64,000 bases of DNA from NCBI RefSeq assembly GCF_014212315.1, contig NZ_JACKXE010000001.1:1612001-1676000 (forward strand), given 5' to 3'. Shown piece by piece: positions 8,515 through 17,036 of the stretch. The DNA comes from Nocardioides luti (GTDB lineage Bacteria; Actinomycetota; Actinomycetes; Propionibacteriales; Nocardioidaceae). The position numbers and the translations under genes are program-made. Every line of letters begins with the position of its first letter. Position 1 is the first letter of the stretch. The notes beneath the pieces were generated by a model. That model had not been told where the DNA came from and did not search any database. It saw only the letters and a list, made by a program, of their open reading frames with translations.

Positions 8515-9411
8515 TCAGGACCCGACAGCGCGGTGGTCGTCGCCCTCGGCCTTGCGGGTGCGGGCGGCCTTGTCGGCGGCGTGCGCCTCGCGGGCGATCT
8601 GGGCGTCGCCCTCGGTGCGGCCCGAGGTCCAGACGCCGGAGTCGTCGAGCGCGATCGTGCGGACGGTGCGGCGCGCGGCGGCGGGCTTGGTGACGTACGT
8701 CGGGAGCGTGACCGGCACCGGGTCCCACAGCGTGGGGTCCAGCGCGGTGGCGGGGATCGCGACCATCGAGGAGGTGTCCTCCATCGCGTCGACGTCCGCG
8801 GCCGGGGCGGCCGGGGCCGCTGCGGCGGTCGCGAGGTCGTCGACCACGACCTCGTCGTCCTCGACGGACTCGACCGACTCGACGGGCAGCGAGCGGCGGG
8901 CGGGCAGCCAGGCGGAGCGCTCGCGGCGCACCATCAGGCGGCAGGCGACGAGCCAGGCGACCAGGAGGCCGCCGGGGATCGCGGTCCAGGCCCAGCCGAT
9001 GACGCCGAAGGCGGCGACCGCCACGGTGGCGACGATGCCGAGCAGGATCGTGGCGAGCACGTTGCGGCGCTTGCGGGCGGCCCGGTTGGCGGCCTCGCGG
9101 CGACCGCGGCCGTCGCGGACGGGAGCCGGGGCGGTGGCGCGCGCCGGGGCGGCGACCCGGGCGACCGGCTCGGTCGGGGTCGACGCCTTGGCCGTCACGA
9201 CCGGGGCGGAGGAGACCCGGGCGGGGGTCACGACGAGGCGGGCGTTGCGGCGGTTGACGGGCTCGCGGCGCGCGAGCACGCGCATCGTGTGGGAGAAGCG
9301 GTCGACGGAGCGGCTCCGCACCACGTCGTCATGGTGCTTGAGCGCCTTGGGCACGAGGTAGACGGCCCAGGCCACGGCAAGGGCGACGAAGATGAATGCG
9401 CTCAGGTCCAC
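8515..9411 (-). CDS. sepX: SepX/GlpR-type divisome membrane protein
   Basis: A 298-residue protein. A TM segment at residues ~5-20 is followed by the sequence AVYLVPKALKHHDDVVRSRS, very like the start of actinobacterial SepX/GlpR. A basic Ala/Arg-rich linker and two central TM segments (~135-180) precede an acidic, low-complexity tail. I chose the GTG at 9411 because TAACCT lies 7 nt upstream, giving a leaderless mRNA, and homologues start at this point. A TTG 15 codons upstream is the alternative. Family knowledge: in Streptomyces and Corynebacterium this protein acts at septa, and GlpR binds the gephyrin-like Glp. The Glp-type gene lies four genes upstream in the same cluster. Confidence 0.83.
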   Translation of the reverse strand: MDLSAFIFVALAVAWAVYLVPKALKHHDDVVRSRSVDRFSHTMRVLARREPVNRRNARLVVTPARVSSAPVVTAKASTPTEPVARVAAPARATAPAPVRDGRGRREAANRAARKRRNVLATILLGIVATVAVAAFGVIGWAWTAIPGGLLVAWLVACRLMVRRERSAWLPARRSLPVESVESVEDDEVVVDDLATAAAAPAAPAADVDAMEDTSSMVAIPATALDPTLWDPVPVTLPTYVTKPAAARRTVRTIALDDSGVWTSGRTEGDAQIAREAHAADKAARTRKAEGDDHRAVGS

Positions 9412-9418
9412 GCTCCAG

Positions 9419-9424
9419 AGGTTA
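9419..9424 (-). promoter_or_regulatory. -10 element of leaderless sepX
   Basis: TAACCT fits the actinobacterial TANNNT -10 and lies exactly 7 nt from the GTG at 9411, so transcription would begin at or next to the start codon. The GGAG 1 nt before the GTG is too close to act as a Shine-Dalgarno. No clear -35 was found at normal spacing. Confidence 0.6.
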
Positions 9425-9507
9425 GGTTCGCTGACCGAGGTCCACGCGGATGTCAAGAGGTGTGTCGCAAAATGACTCGTGTGACGGGTGTGATTTCCCG
9501 AGGCTCA

Positions 9508-9555
9508 GGACGTCATACGCAAGGAGCAACCCCCTCCACCGTCCGTATGACGTCC
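9508..9555. repeat. 12-bp perfect inverted repeat upstream of sepX
   Basis: GGACGTCATACG (9508-9519) is repeated inverted at 9544-9555 around a 24-nt pyrimidine-rich loop. It lies between the GNAT stop (9582) and the sepX promoter, so it may terminate the upstream operon on the minus strand, or insulate or regulate sepX. No U-run follows. Confidence 0.7.
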
Positions 9556-9581
9556 CGCGGAGGCCCGGCGGCAGGACCCGC

Positions 9582-10166
9582 TCAGCCGTCGAGCCGCTTG
9601 AGCATCCCGGTCGGGCACTCCTCCACGGTGACGGCATAGATGCGGTGGTCGCGCCAGGCGCCGTCGATGTGGAGGAACTTCGGGGCGTAGCCGACCTCGC
9701 GCAGGTCGAGCTTCTCGACGACGCGCAGCGAGTTGGAGTTCTCCGGGCGGATGGCGACCTCGATGCGGTGCAGCCCGGCGGTGAAGAAACAGTGGTCGAT
9801 GACGAGGGCGACCGCGCGGGGCATCACGCCGCGACCGGCGTACTGCTGGTCCAGCCAGTAGCCCACCGAGGCGAACTGCGCGGAGCCGCGGACCACGTTG
9901 TTGACCGTCACCTGGCCGGCGAAGGAGCCGTCCACCTCGACGGCGAACGGCATGGTCTCGCCGCGCCGGGCCTGCTTGTTCAGCCGCCAGACCAGCGAGC
10001 GGAACGACGTGGGGCGGGCGTCCGCGCCGGGCGGTACGGTCGCGTCCCACGGGCGCAGCCAGGCCGCGTTGCGCTGACGGGCCGCGCGCCAGTCGCCCTG
10101 GTCGCGGTAGGTCAGCGGGCGCAGCGTGACGTCACCCGACGACAGCCAGACCGGCCAGCCGCTCAA
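9582..10166 (-). CDS. GNAT acetyltransferase, RimJ/RimL type
   Basis: A 194-residue protein with the RimJ/RimL fold: substrate loop VTLRPLTYRDQGDW at the N-terminus, the acetyl-CoA motif region YWLDQQYAGRGVMPRAV, and IEVAIRPENSNSLRVVEKL with the conserved Asn. It probably N-acetylates a protein or small molecule; no substrate is evident. The start overlaps the mogA stop by 4 nt. A GNAT gene between sepX and mog recurs at SepX/GlpR loci of other actinobacteria as I recall them, so the association looks conserved. Confidence 0.87.
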   Translation of the reverse strand: MSGWPVWLSSGDVTLRPLTYRDQGDWRAARQRNAAWLRPWDATVPPGADARPTSFRSLVWRLNKQARRGETMPFAVEVDGSFAGQVTVNNVVRGSAQFASVGYWLDQQYAGRGVMPRAVALVIDHCFFTAGLHRIEVAIRPENSNSLRVVEKLDLREVGYAPKFLHIDGAWRDHRIYAVTVEECPTGMLKRLDG

Positions 10167-10639
10167 TGGTCGCTCCCGACGACCTGCTCGACCGCGTGCA
10201 CGAGGATCGGGCGGAGCACGGCCAGGCCGTCCTTGACGCCACCCCGGGAGCCGGGCAGGTTCACGACCAGGCAGGTGCCGACGACGCCGGCCAGGCCGCG
10301 GGACAGCACGGCGCTGGGCACGCCGTTCGCGACGCCGTACGCGCGGATCGCCTCGGCGATGCCCGGGACCTCGCGGTCCAGCAGCGGCCGGGTCACCTCG
10401 GGGGTCAGGTCGGTCGGTGTCAGGCCGGTGCCGCCGGTGGTCAGCACGACCCGCGCTCCCCCGGCCGCCGCGGCGGCGATCGCGGCGCCGACGGGCTCGC
10501 CGTCGGGGACCACGACCGGCTCGTCGACGGTGAAGTCCAGCTCGCGCAGGAAGGCGACGATCAGCGGACCGGTCTCGTCGGCGTACACGCCGGCGGCCGC
10601 ACGGTTCGAGGCCACCACGACCTCGGCGCGCAGGCTCAC
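10163..10639 (-). CDS. mog: Molybdopterin adenylyltransferase, MogA/MoaB type
   Basis: A 158-residue cytoplasmic enzyme of the MoCF_biosynth fold. The signature VVLTTGGTGLTPTDLTPE (residues ~80-97) is the family's MPT-binding/adenylylation motif, and the C-terminus has VVNLPGSRGGVKDGL. It would activate molybdopterin with ATP before metal insertion. It overlaps moaC by 4 nt and the GNAT gene by 4 nt, so the genes are tightly coupled. No MoaA, MoaD or MoaE is in this window. Confidence 0.9.
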   Translation of the reverse strand: MSLRAEVVVASNRAAAGVYADETGPLIVAFLRELDFTVDEPVVVPDGEPVGAAIAAAAAGGARVVLTTGGTGLTPTDLTPEVTRPLLDREVPGIAEAIRAYGVANGVPSAVLSRGLAGVVGTCLVVNLPGSRGGVKDGLAVLRPILVHAVEQVVGSDH

Positions 10640-11121
10640 CGCCGGCTCACCCGGACGAAGTCACCGGACTTCCCGCCGGTCTTGGTCTCCACCTGGATGT
10701 CGGTGATCACCGCGGCCTTGTCGACGGCCTTGACCATGTCGACGACCGTGAGCGCGGCGACCGACACCGCGGTGAGCGCCTCCATCTCGACGCCGGTGCG
10801 GTCGGTGGTCCGGACGATCGCGCGGATCTCCACGGCCAGGTCCGTCACCACGAGGTCGACGCTGACCGCCGAGAGCGCCAGCGGGTGGCACAGCGGGATC
10901 AGCGACGGGGTCTGCTTGGCCCCCATGATCCCGGCGAGCCGCGCCACGGCCAGGGTGTCGCCCTTCGGGACGCCGGCCCCACGCAGCAGCTCGATCACCT
11001 CCGAGGAGACCAGCACGCGGCCCGAGGCCGTCGCCGTCCGCGCCGTGACGTCCTTGGCCGACACGTCGACCATCCGGGCGGCACCCGACGCGTCGACGTG
11101 GGTGAGTCGTCCCTCAGCCAT
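10636..11121 (-). CDS. moaC: Cyclic pyranopterin monophosphate synthase MoaC
   Basis: A 161-residue enzyme of standard length. It begins LTHVDASGAARMVDVS, and has the conserved active-site loops AGIMGAKQTPSLIPLCHP (residues ~64-81) and DMVKAVDK near the C-terminus. It converts 3',8-cyclo-GTP to cPMP in molybdenum cofactor synthesis. The start is 18 nt from the glp stop, and the stop overlaps mog by 4 nt. Confidence 0.95.
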   Translation of the reverse strand: MAEGRLTHVDASGAARMVDVSAKDVTARTATASGRVLVSSEVIELLRGAGVPKGDTLAVARLAGIMGAKQTPSLIPLCHPLALSAVSVDLVVTDLAVEIRAIVRTTDRTGVEMEALTAVSVAALTVVDMVKAVDKAAVITDIQVETKTGGKSGDFVRVSRR

Positions 11122-11138
11122 CCACGCTCTCCTTCATC

Positions 11139-12368
11139 TCAGAACTCGTCGTCGAGGCACAGCACCTGGACGTGCTCGCCGGCCGCCACCGAGGTGACGT
11201 CCTCGGGCACCACGATCAACGCGTTCGACGACGCGAGGTCACCGATCAGGTGCGAGCCGTGCCCGCCGACGGGCGCGACGTACGGACCGCCACCGTCGCG
11301 GGCGTACTCGCCGCGCACGAACTGGCGGCGCCCGGCCGGCGACTGCACGGTGTGCGTGAGGCGGGCGCGCACGGTCGGGCGGGAGTACGGCGCCTTGCCC
11401 ATCAGCTTGCGGATGGCAGGGAGCACGAACGTCTCGAAGGAGACGTACGACGACACGGGGTTGCCCGGGAGCGTGAAGATCGGCGTCCGGTCGTCGCCGA
11501 CGAGGCCGAAGCCCTGCGGCTTGCCGGGCTGCATCGCGACGCCCCCGAACCACACGCCGTCCGGGGTCAGCGCCTCCTTGACGACGTCGAAGTCGCCCTG
11601 CGAGACACCGCCGCTCGTGACGACGATGTCGGCCCGGACCAGCTGGTCGTGCAGCGCGTCGAGGAACGCGCGCGGCTCGTCGGGCACGATGCCGACGCGG
11701 TAGGCGATCGCCCCCGCCCGGCGCGCGGACGCGGCCAGGAGGAACGAGTTGCCGTCGTAGATCGAGTCGTGGCCCAGCGGGGTGCCCGGCTCGCGGAGCT
11801 CGGAGCCGGTCGAGAGGATCACGACGCGCGGCCGCGGCCGGGAGCGGATCGCGGCCCGGCCGATCGAGGCGAGCAGGCCGAGGTGGCGCGGGCCGAGGAC
11901 CGTGCCGTGCTCGACGAGCAGGTCCCCCTCCTCGACGTCCTCGCCGGCGAGCCGGACGTGCTGGCCGACCTCCGGCGCGCGGGAGATCCGCACCTGGGCG
12001 ACGCCGCGGTCGGTCCACTCGTAGGGGACGACGCTGTCGGCGCCCTGCGGGACCGGGGCGCCGGTCATGATCTTGACCGCGGTGCCGGGCGACATCGCCA
12101 GCAGCTGGGCCTGCCCCGCCCCGATCTCACCGACGACGGGCAGGTGCACCGGCGCGTCCTCCGTCGCGGCGGCGACGTCGCTCTGGCAGACGGCGTACCC
12201 GTCCATGCCGGAGTTGTCGAACGACGGCAGCGCGATCGGCGAGCGGACGTCCTCGGCCGCGGCGAGACCGAGCGTCTCCATCAGCGGCTGCGGGAAGTCC
12301 GGCAGCGGCTCGATGGCCGCGAGGATGCGCTCCAGGTGCGCCTCGACCGACGTGAGGCCGTCAGCCAT
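11139..12368 (-). CDS. glp: Molybdopterin molybdotransferase MoeA / gephyrin-like protein Glp
   Basis: A 409-residue MoeA-fold protein. MTGAPVPQGAD, VTSGGVSQGDFDVVKEAL and LPGNPVSSYVSFE are the MPT-binding and molybdate-insertion signatures. Its neighbourhood (UGPase upstream; moaC, mog, GNAT and sepX downstream) is that of the MoeA paralogue called Glp. Family knowledge: corynebacterial Glp binds FtsZ and the membrane receptor GlpR and takes part in division. Whether this copy acts in Moco synthesis, division or both cannot be decided from sequence. Its start overlaps the UGPase gene end by 8 nt. Confidence 0.88.
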   Translation of the reverse strand: MADGLTSVEAHLERILAAIEPLPDFPQPLMETLGLAAAEDVRSPIALPSFDNSGMDGYAVCQSDVAAATEDAPVHLPVVGEIGAGQAQLLAMSPGTAVKIMTGAPVPQGADSVVPYEWTDRGVAQVRISRAPEVGQHVRLAGEDVEEGDLLVEHGTVLGPRHLGLLASIGRAAIRSRPRPRVVILSTGSELREPGTPLGHDSIYDGNSFLLAASARRAGAIAYRVGIVPDEPRAFLDALHDQLVRADIVVTSGGVSQGDFDVVKEALTPDGVWFGGVAMQPGKPQGFGLVGDDRTPIFTLPGNPVSSYVSFETFVLPAIRKLMGKAPYSRPTVRARLTHTVQSPAGRRQFVRGEYARDGGGPYVAPVGGHGSHLIGDLASSNALIVVPEDVTSVAAGEHVQVLCLDDEF

Positions 12369-13749
12369 CCGAGGGTCCGGACAGCACGGCGTCGGCCTGG
12401 ACGCGCTGGGCCGAGGAGGCCTCGAGCGCGACGTCCCCGACCACCTGCACGCCGTGGCCGAAGGTCCAGTCGCCCGCGACGGTGAGCGAGGTGGCCTTCT
12501 TCATCGACGGGGCGCCCTGCGGGAAGCGCTTGTCGAACTCGCCGACCAGCTTGTAGTAGTCGCCGTCGAGGTCGACGTACGGCAGCTCCACCGCGACCTG
12601 GTCGAGGACGAAGTCCTTCTTGATGTCGTAGACGTCCGAGCGCAGCACCAGCAGGTCGTTCGTGGTCTTGACGGGGACGAAGCGGTCCCGGCCGACCTCG
12701 ATCAGCTGCGAGCCCTCGAAGACCTCGATCGCGGCACCCATCGCGGTCTCGATCTGGATCACCTCGGGGGTGCTGGGGTCGCCGGGGTCGAGGTGCTTGA
12801 CGTTGCGGATCAGCGGCAGCCCGAGCACGCCCTGGCGGACGTCGAGCGCGTGCTTCATCGCCGCGAGGTCGAACCACAGGTTGTTGGTCGAGCAGAAGCG
12901 GTGGGTCTCGAGGTCGGCCAGCGCGGCCTGGTCCTGGGGCAGCACCTGCGCGGTCTCGCGGAGCACCAGGCGGCCGTCGCCGCGACGGCGCGCGAAGTGG
13001 CCGCCCTTCTTGTCCGAGGCGGTGCGGCGCACGGCCTCGATGGCGAACGGCGCACCGCTGGCGGCGAACCAGCCCGCGACCCGGGCGTCCGGGACGGCGC
13101 CGAGGTTGTCGGAGTTCGAGACGAAGACCCGCTCGTAGCCGGCCTCGATGAGGCGGTCGAGCAGCCCGGTCCCGCGCAGCGCGGTGTAGAGGTCGCCGTG
13201 CCCGGGCGGGCACCACTCCAGGCTCGGGTCCTTCGGGTAGGCGGCGGGCGAGAGGTCCTTCTTGAGGAGCTTGGGCTCCTTGTTCTGCAGGAACTCCAGC
13301 GGCAGCCCCTCCACGGGGAGGTCCTCGTAGCGGGCGAGCGCCTCCATGGTGTCGCCGGAGGTGCGGAAGGAGTTCATGAAGATGAGCGGCAGGGTGGCGT
13401 CGTACGTCGAGCGCAGGTGCAGCACCTGGCGGGCGATGATGTCGAGGAACGACAGCCCGCGGCGCACGCACAGCAGCGACTTCGCGCGGTCCATGCCCAT
13501 CGACGTGCCGAGCCCGCCGTTGAGCTTGATGACGGCGGTGCTGCGGATCGCCTCGGCGGCGACCTCGTCTGAGACCTCGACGTCGGCCAGCGACGGGATG
13601 TCGACCGGCTCGATCGACGACTCCGGGATCATGCCGGTCTCACCGTGCTCCAGCAGCCGGTAGTAGTGGGCGAAGGTCTCGATCGCGACCTCGTCCACAC
13701 CGGCGTCGAGCATCTTGTCGCGCGCCCTGTTCAACCCTGCACTACCCAT
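12361..13749 (-). CDS. UTP-glucose-1-phosphate uridylyltransferase, eukaryotic-like UGP family
   Basis: A 462-residue enzyme with the UDPGP family motifs: IKLNGGLGTSMGMDRAKSL (nucleotide-binding loop, residues ~73-91), MNSFRTSGDT (uridine contact), CPPGHGDLY and FVSNSDNLG. This is the UGP2/UgpA class, not the ~300-residue GalU class. It makes UDP-glucose for cell-wall sugars, exopolysaccharide and trehalose. The ATG at 13749 has TACGAT 7 nt upstream, consistent with a leaderless mRNA. It heads the glp-moaC-mog-GNAT operon and is divergent from the 5-FTHF cyclo-ligase gene. Confidence 0.92.
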   Translation of the reverse strand: MGSAGLNRARDKMLDAGVDEVAIETFAHYYRLLEHGETGMIPESSIEPVDIPSLADVEVSDEVAAEAIRSTAVIKLNGGLGTSMGMDRAKSLLCVRRGLSFLDIIARQVLHLRSTYDATLPLIFMNSFRTSGDTMEALARYEDLPVEGLPLEFLQNKEPKLLKKDLSPAAYPKDPSLEWCPPGHGDLYTALRGTGLLDRLIEAGYERVFVSNSDNLGAVPDARVAGWFAASGAPFAIEAVRRTASDKKGGHFARRRGDGRLVLRETAQVLPQDQAALADLETHRFCSTNNLWFDLAAMKHALDVRQGVLGLPLIRNVKHLDPGDPSTPEVIQIETAMGAAIEVFEGSQLIEVGRDRFVPVKTTNDLLVLRSDVYDIKKDFVLDQVAVELPYVDLDGDYYKLVGEFDKRFPQGAPSMKKATSLTVAGDWTFGHGVQVVGDVALEASSAQRVQADAVLSGPSDG

Positions 13750-13756
13750 GCCACCG

Positions 13757-13766
13757 ATCGTAGGCT
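13757..13766. promoter_or_regulatory. Overlapping divergent -10 boxes of two leaderless genes
   Basis: On the minus strand TACGAT (13762-13757) lies 7 nt before the UGPase ATG. On the plus strand TAGGCT (13761-13766) lies 6 nt before the GTG of the cyclo-ligase. The two hexamers share bases 13761-13762, so polymerase can occupy only one promoter at a time. Confidence 0.68.
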
Positions 13767-13772
13767 GGATGG

Positions 13773-14393
13773 GTGGCCGATCCCTACCTACCCCGAGAAC
13801 CGGACCTCCCGGCCGGCACCGGGGCCGCCGCGAAGACGGCGCTGCGGGACCGCCTGCTGACCACCCGCCGCCGCCGCCCGCTGGCCGAGGTCGGCGAGGC
13901 GGGGCGCGCGATCGCCCGCCACCTGCTGGCCACCGAGGAGGTACGCCGCGCGGCCACCGTGGCGGCGTACGTCTCCCGCGGCGCGGAGCCCGGGACGGGG
14001 CACCTGCTCGCCGCGCTGCGGGCGGCCGGGACCCGCGTCCTGCTGCCGGTGCTGCTCCCGGACGGCGACCTGGACTGGGGCGAGTACACCGGTGACGAAT
14101 GCCTGGTGGCCGCGGGACGGGGCCTGCTGGAGCCCTCCGGCCGGCGCCTCGGCGTCGAGGCGGTCGCGACCGCCGACGTCGTGCTGGTGCCGGGGCTGGC
14201 GGTGTCCCGGACCGGGCTGCGGATGGGCCGGGGCGGCGGGTCCTACGACCGCGCGCTGGCGCGGGTGCCGGTGGGCACCTTCACCTGCGTCCTGCTCCAC
14301 GACGACGAGCTCGGCCTCGACGTGCCGGCCGAGCCGCACGACCGGTCGGTGGTGGCGGCGGCGTCGCCGGCCGGGATCACCCGCCTGGCGTGA
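13773..14393 (+). CDS. 5-formyltetrahydrofolate cyclo-ligase
   Basis: A 206-residue enzyme that converts 5-formyl-THF to 5,10-methenyl-THF with ATP. The hallmark RMGRGGGSYDRAL (residues ~150-162) is intact, as are the N-terminal basic AAKTALRDRLLTTRRRR helix and VLLPVLLPDGDLDWGEY. GTG start with a leaderless-type -10. Its last 17 nt overlap the convergent penicillin acylase gene tail to tail. It precedes fmdB, the SAF protein and mscL on the same strand but is separated from them by the opposite-strand acylase. Confidence 0.93.
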   Translation: MADPYLPREPDLPAGTGAAAKTALRDRLLTTRRRRPLAEVGEAGRAIARHLLATEEVRRAATVAAYVSRGAEPGTGHLLAALRAAGTRVLLPVLLPDGDLDWGEYTGDECLVAAGRGLLEPSGRRLGVEAVATADVVLVPGLAVSRTGLRMGRGGGSYDRALARVPVGTFTCVLLHDDELGLDVPAEPHDRSVVAAASPAGITRLA

Positions 14394-17013
14394 GGGTCAG
14401 GACGTCCTCGGCCGCGGCGTCCACCGCCGCCTTGCTGAACGCCCACGGCAGCGTCTCGCCGCGCGCCCACAGGTCGGTCTGGTCGGTGTAGTGGCTCGAG
14501 AACGGGTGTCCCGAGACGCCCGTCAGGTTGATCCAGCGCGAGTCGTCGAGGTCCGCCAGCGAGACGACCATCCGCATCGACGGCGCGGTCGTGACGTCGT
14601 ACCCCTCGGTGGCGTCCCAGCCGGTCGCGTCGACCGCGGCGCTGCCGCCGCCGACCTCCCAGGGGCCGCGGTTGACCAGCGCCTCGACGGGGCCGATGCC
14701 GGACTCGCCGAGCGTCGCGCTGCGCAGGTGCAGCTGGTGCAGGTGGCCCCAGCTCCACTCGGCGGGGTCGAGCGCCTCGAGCCGGGTGAGCTCGTCGCGC
14801 GCGTCGACCATCGCCGCGACCAGGATGTCGTCGCGGGTCTCGACGACGTCCTCGGTGGTGGTGTCGTCCCACCACGGGTTGGCCGGCTCGCGGAGCAGCT
14901 GCTCCATCACCGCCACCCAGCGCTGGCCGCCGTCGGGCCAGGCGTCCTCGGGCAGGTCGTCGTGGAAGGTCTTCTCGAGGACGTTGCGCCACACGACGTC
15001 GAAGTACGCCGCCGGCGCGCTGTCCGCGCCCTGGTCGAGGTCCCACGTGCGCAGCAGCGCCTGGCCCGCGGCGTAGTAGCCGCGCGGCAGCTCCACGTCG
15101 AGGAGGTACGGCGTCAGCAGCGGCGCCAGCGGGCTGCGGGTGTCGAGCTGGAGGTCGGCTATCTCCGCCATCGACAGCTCGCCCTCCTGCTCGAGGAGGT
15201 CGCGGATCCGCTGCGAGCGGTAGCCGTGGTCCCAGTCGGTGGTGAGCAGGTAGGGGTAGTCGTCGCCGATCACGGCCTGGTTGGCGGTGACGACGAAGCC
15301 CTCCTTCGGGTCCAGCACGTTCGGCAGCCCGTCGAAGGGGACGTGGTCGCCGGTCCAGTCGTTCTCCGGGCGCCAGCCGGCGGACGGGACGAGCCCGTCG
15401 TTGCCGGACTTGCGGATCGGCACCACGCCCGGCGCCTGGTAGCCGATGTGGCCGTCGCGGTCGGCGTAGACGAGGTTCTGCGCCGGCACCGCGAACGACG
15501 ACGCCGCGGCCCGGAACTCGTCCCAGTTCGACGCCGTGTCGAGCTCGAGGATCGCGTCGGCGGTGGGCGCGGGGTGCAGCGCCGTCCACTCGAGCGCGAC
15601 GGCGTAGTGCTGGTCGTCCCGCGGTGCGGAGCCGTCGACCGACGCCTGCTCGCCGACCGCGCGCAGCTGGTCGGACACGTCGGACAGCAGCGGCCCGTGC
15701 TTGGTGGAGCGGATCGTCAGCGTCACGTCGTCCCCGCCGTCGACCTTGATCGTCTCCGTGCGGACGCGCAGCGGGCGCAGCCGGCCGTCGTAGCGCCACC
15801 GGTCGCCCTCGACCTTCTCGAGGTAGAGGTCGGTGACGTCGGGCCCGAGGTTGGTGAACCCCCAGGCGATGTCGGCGTTGTGGCCGATGACGACCCCGGG
15901 CACGCCGGAGAAGGTGAAGCCGGCGACGTCGAGCGGGCAGTCGTCCGACACGACGTTGCAGTGCAGCCCCATCTGCATCCAGACACCCGGCAGCGAGACG
16001 CCCAGGTGCGGGTCGTTGGCGAGCAGCGGCGCACCGGTCGCGGAGTGGTCGCCGTCGACGACCCAGCTGTTGGAGCCGACGCCGTCGCCGCGCCCGAGCA
16101 GCGCGGGCATCCGGGCCAGCCCGGCCTGCAGGTCGCCCAGGGCCCGGCGCGCGCCGGCGGTGTACGGCGGGCGCTGGGGGTTCCGCGTGCCACCCGAGGT
16201 CGCGTCCTGCTCGAAGACCCCGTCGACGACCGCGCCCTGGCCGACGATCGGGTCGTGCGCGGAGGCGTCGTACGCCGGGTAGAGCTCGCGCACCTGCTCG
16301 GCGCTGTGGCCGGCCAGGGCCAGCACCCGGCCGATCTCGTCGTCCATGTTGCCGCGCAGGTCCCACGCCATCGCCTTGAGCCAGGCCAGCGAGTCGACCG
16401 GCGTCCAGTGCTCGGGGCGGTAGTCGAGCCCGCCGGCGTTCAGCACGGTGTACTCGACCGCGATCTCGCTCGGCGAGTGCTCGTCGAGGTAGGCGTTGAC
16501 CCCGTCCGCGTAGGCCTCCAGCGCGGCCCGCGTCTCCGGCTTGACCAGCGCGAGCTCCTGCTCGGCGACCCGGCGCCAGCCCATCGTGCGGACGTACTCG
16601 TCACTCTCCAGGGCGTCCTTGCCGAACATCTCGGCCAGCCGGCCCGCGGTGGCGTGGCGGCGCACGTCCATCTCGAAGAAGCGCTCCTGCGCGTGCACGT
16701 AGCCCTGCGCCCGCATCAGGTCGTCGACCGAGTCGCCGTACAGCTGCGGGATGCCGTGGTCGTCGCGCACCACGCGGACGTCGCCCTCGAGCCCCGGCAC
16801 GGCGACCTCGCCGCTCGTCTGCGGGAGCGGACGGCGCACCAGCACCACGCCGACCACCAGGGTGGCGAGCAGCGCCAGCACGACCCCGACGGCGACGTAC
16901 GACGTCACGCGGAGCGGCTTCGGCAGCGCCACGAACACGCTCCACCAGCGGCGGAGGGGGCCGGGCTCGCCCGGGGATCGGGTCGGTCGGGTGGCCGGGG
17001 GCGGGTCGGTCAT
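14377..17013 (-). CDS. Penicillin acylase-family Ntn hydrolase, membrane-anchored
   Basis: An 878-residue protein of the penicillin G acylase / acyl-homoserine-lactone acylase family. One N-terminal TM (residues ~37-60) anchors it outside the membrane. The alpha chain has VRDDHGIPQLYGDS, and GVGSNSWVV marks the autocatalytic cleavage point, with Ser the N-terminal nucleophile of the beta chain. LLANDPHLG and the FSGVPGVVIGHN region follow. I prefer the ATG at 17013 to the one at 17037, because the latter lies at the edge of the CIRCE-like dyad and homologues begin near the TM. Natural substrates are unknown (beta-lactams, acyl-homoserine lactones and others are possible). Confidence 0.9.
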   Translation of the reverse strand: MTDPPPATRPTRSPGEPGPLRRWWSVFVALPKPLRVTSYVAVGVVLALLATLVVGVVLVRRPLPQTSGEVAVPGLEGDVRVVRDDHGIPQLYGDSVDDLMRAQGYVHAQERFFEMDVRRHATAGRLAEMFGKDALESDEYVRTMGWRRVAEQELALVKPETRAALEAYADGVNAYLDEHSPSEIAVEYTVLNAGGLDYRPEHWTPVDSLAWLKAMAWDLRGNMDDEIGRVLALAGHSAEQVRELYPAYDASAHDPIVGQGAVVDGVFEQDATSGGTRNPQRPPYTAGARRALGDLQAGLARMPALLGRGDGVGSNSWVVDGDHSATGAPLLANDPHLGVSLPGVWMQMGLHCNVVSDDCPLDVAGFTFSGVPGVVIGHNADIAWGFTNLGPDVTDLYLEKVEGDRWRYDGRLRPLRVRTETIKVDGGDDVTLTIRSTKHGPLLSDVSDQLRAVGEQASVDGSAPRDDQHYAVALEWTALHPAPTADAILELDTASNWDEFRAAASSFAVPAQNLVYADRDGHIGYQAPGVVPIRKSGNDGLVPSAGWRPENDWTGDHVPFDGLPNVLDPKEGFVVTANQAVIGDDYPYLLTTDWDHGYRSQRIRDLLEQEGELSMAEIADLQLDTRSPLAPLLTPYLLDVELPRGYYAAGQALLRTWDLDQGADSAPAAYFDVVWRNVLEKTFHDDLPEDAWPDGGQRWVAVMEQLLREPANPWWDDTTTEDVVETRDDILVAAMVDARDELTRLEALDPAEWSWGHLHQLHLRSATLGESGIGPVEALVNRGPWEVGGGSAAVDATGWDATEGYDVTTAPSMRMVVSLADLDDSRWINLTGVSGHPFSSHYTDQTDLWARGETLPWAFSKAAVDAAAEDVLTLTPGG

Positions 17014-17036
17014 GGTGTTGCCATTGTGCCGTACCA

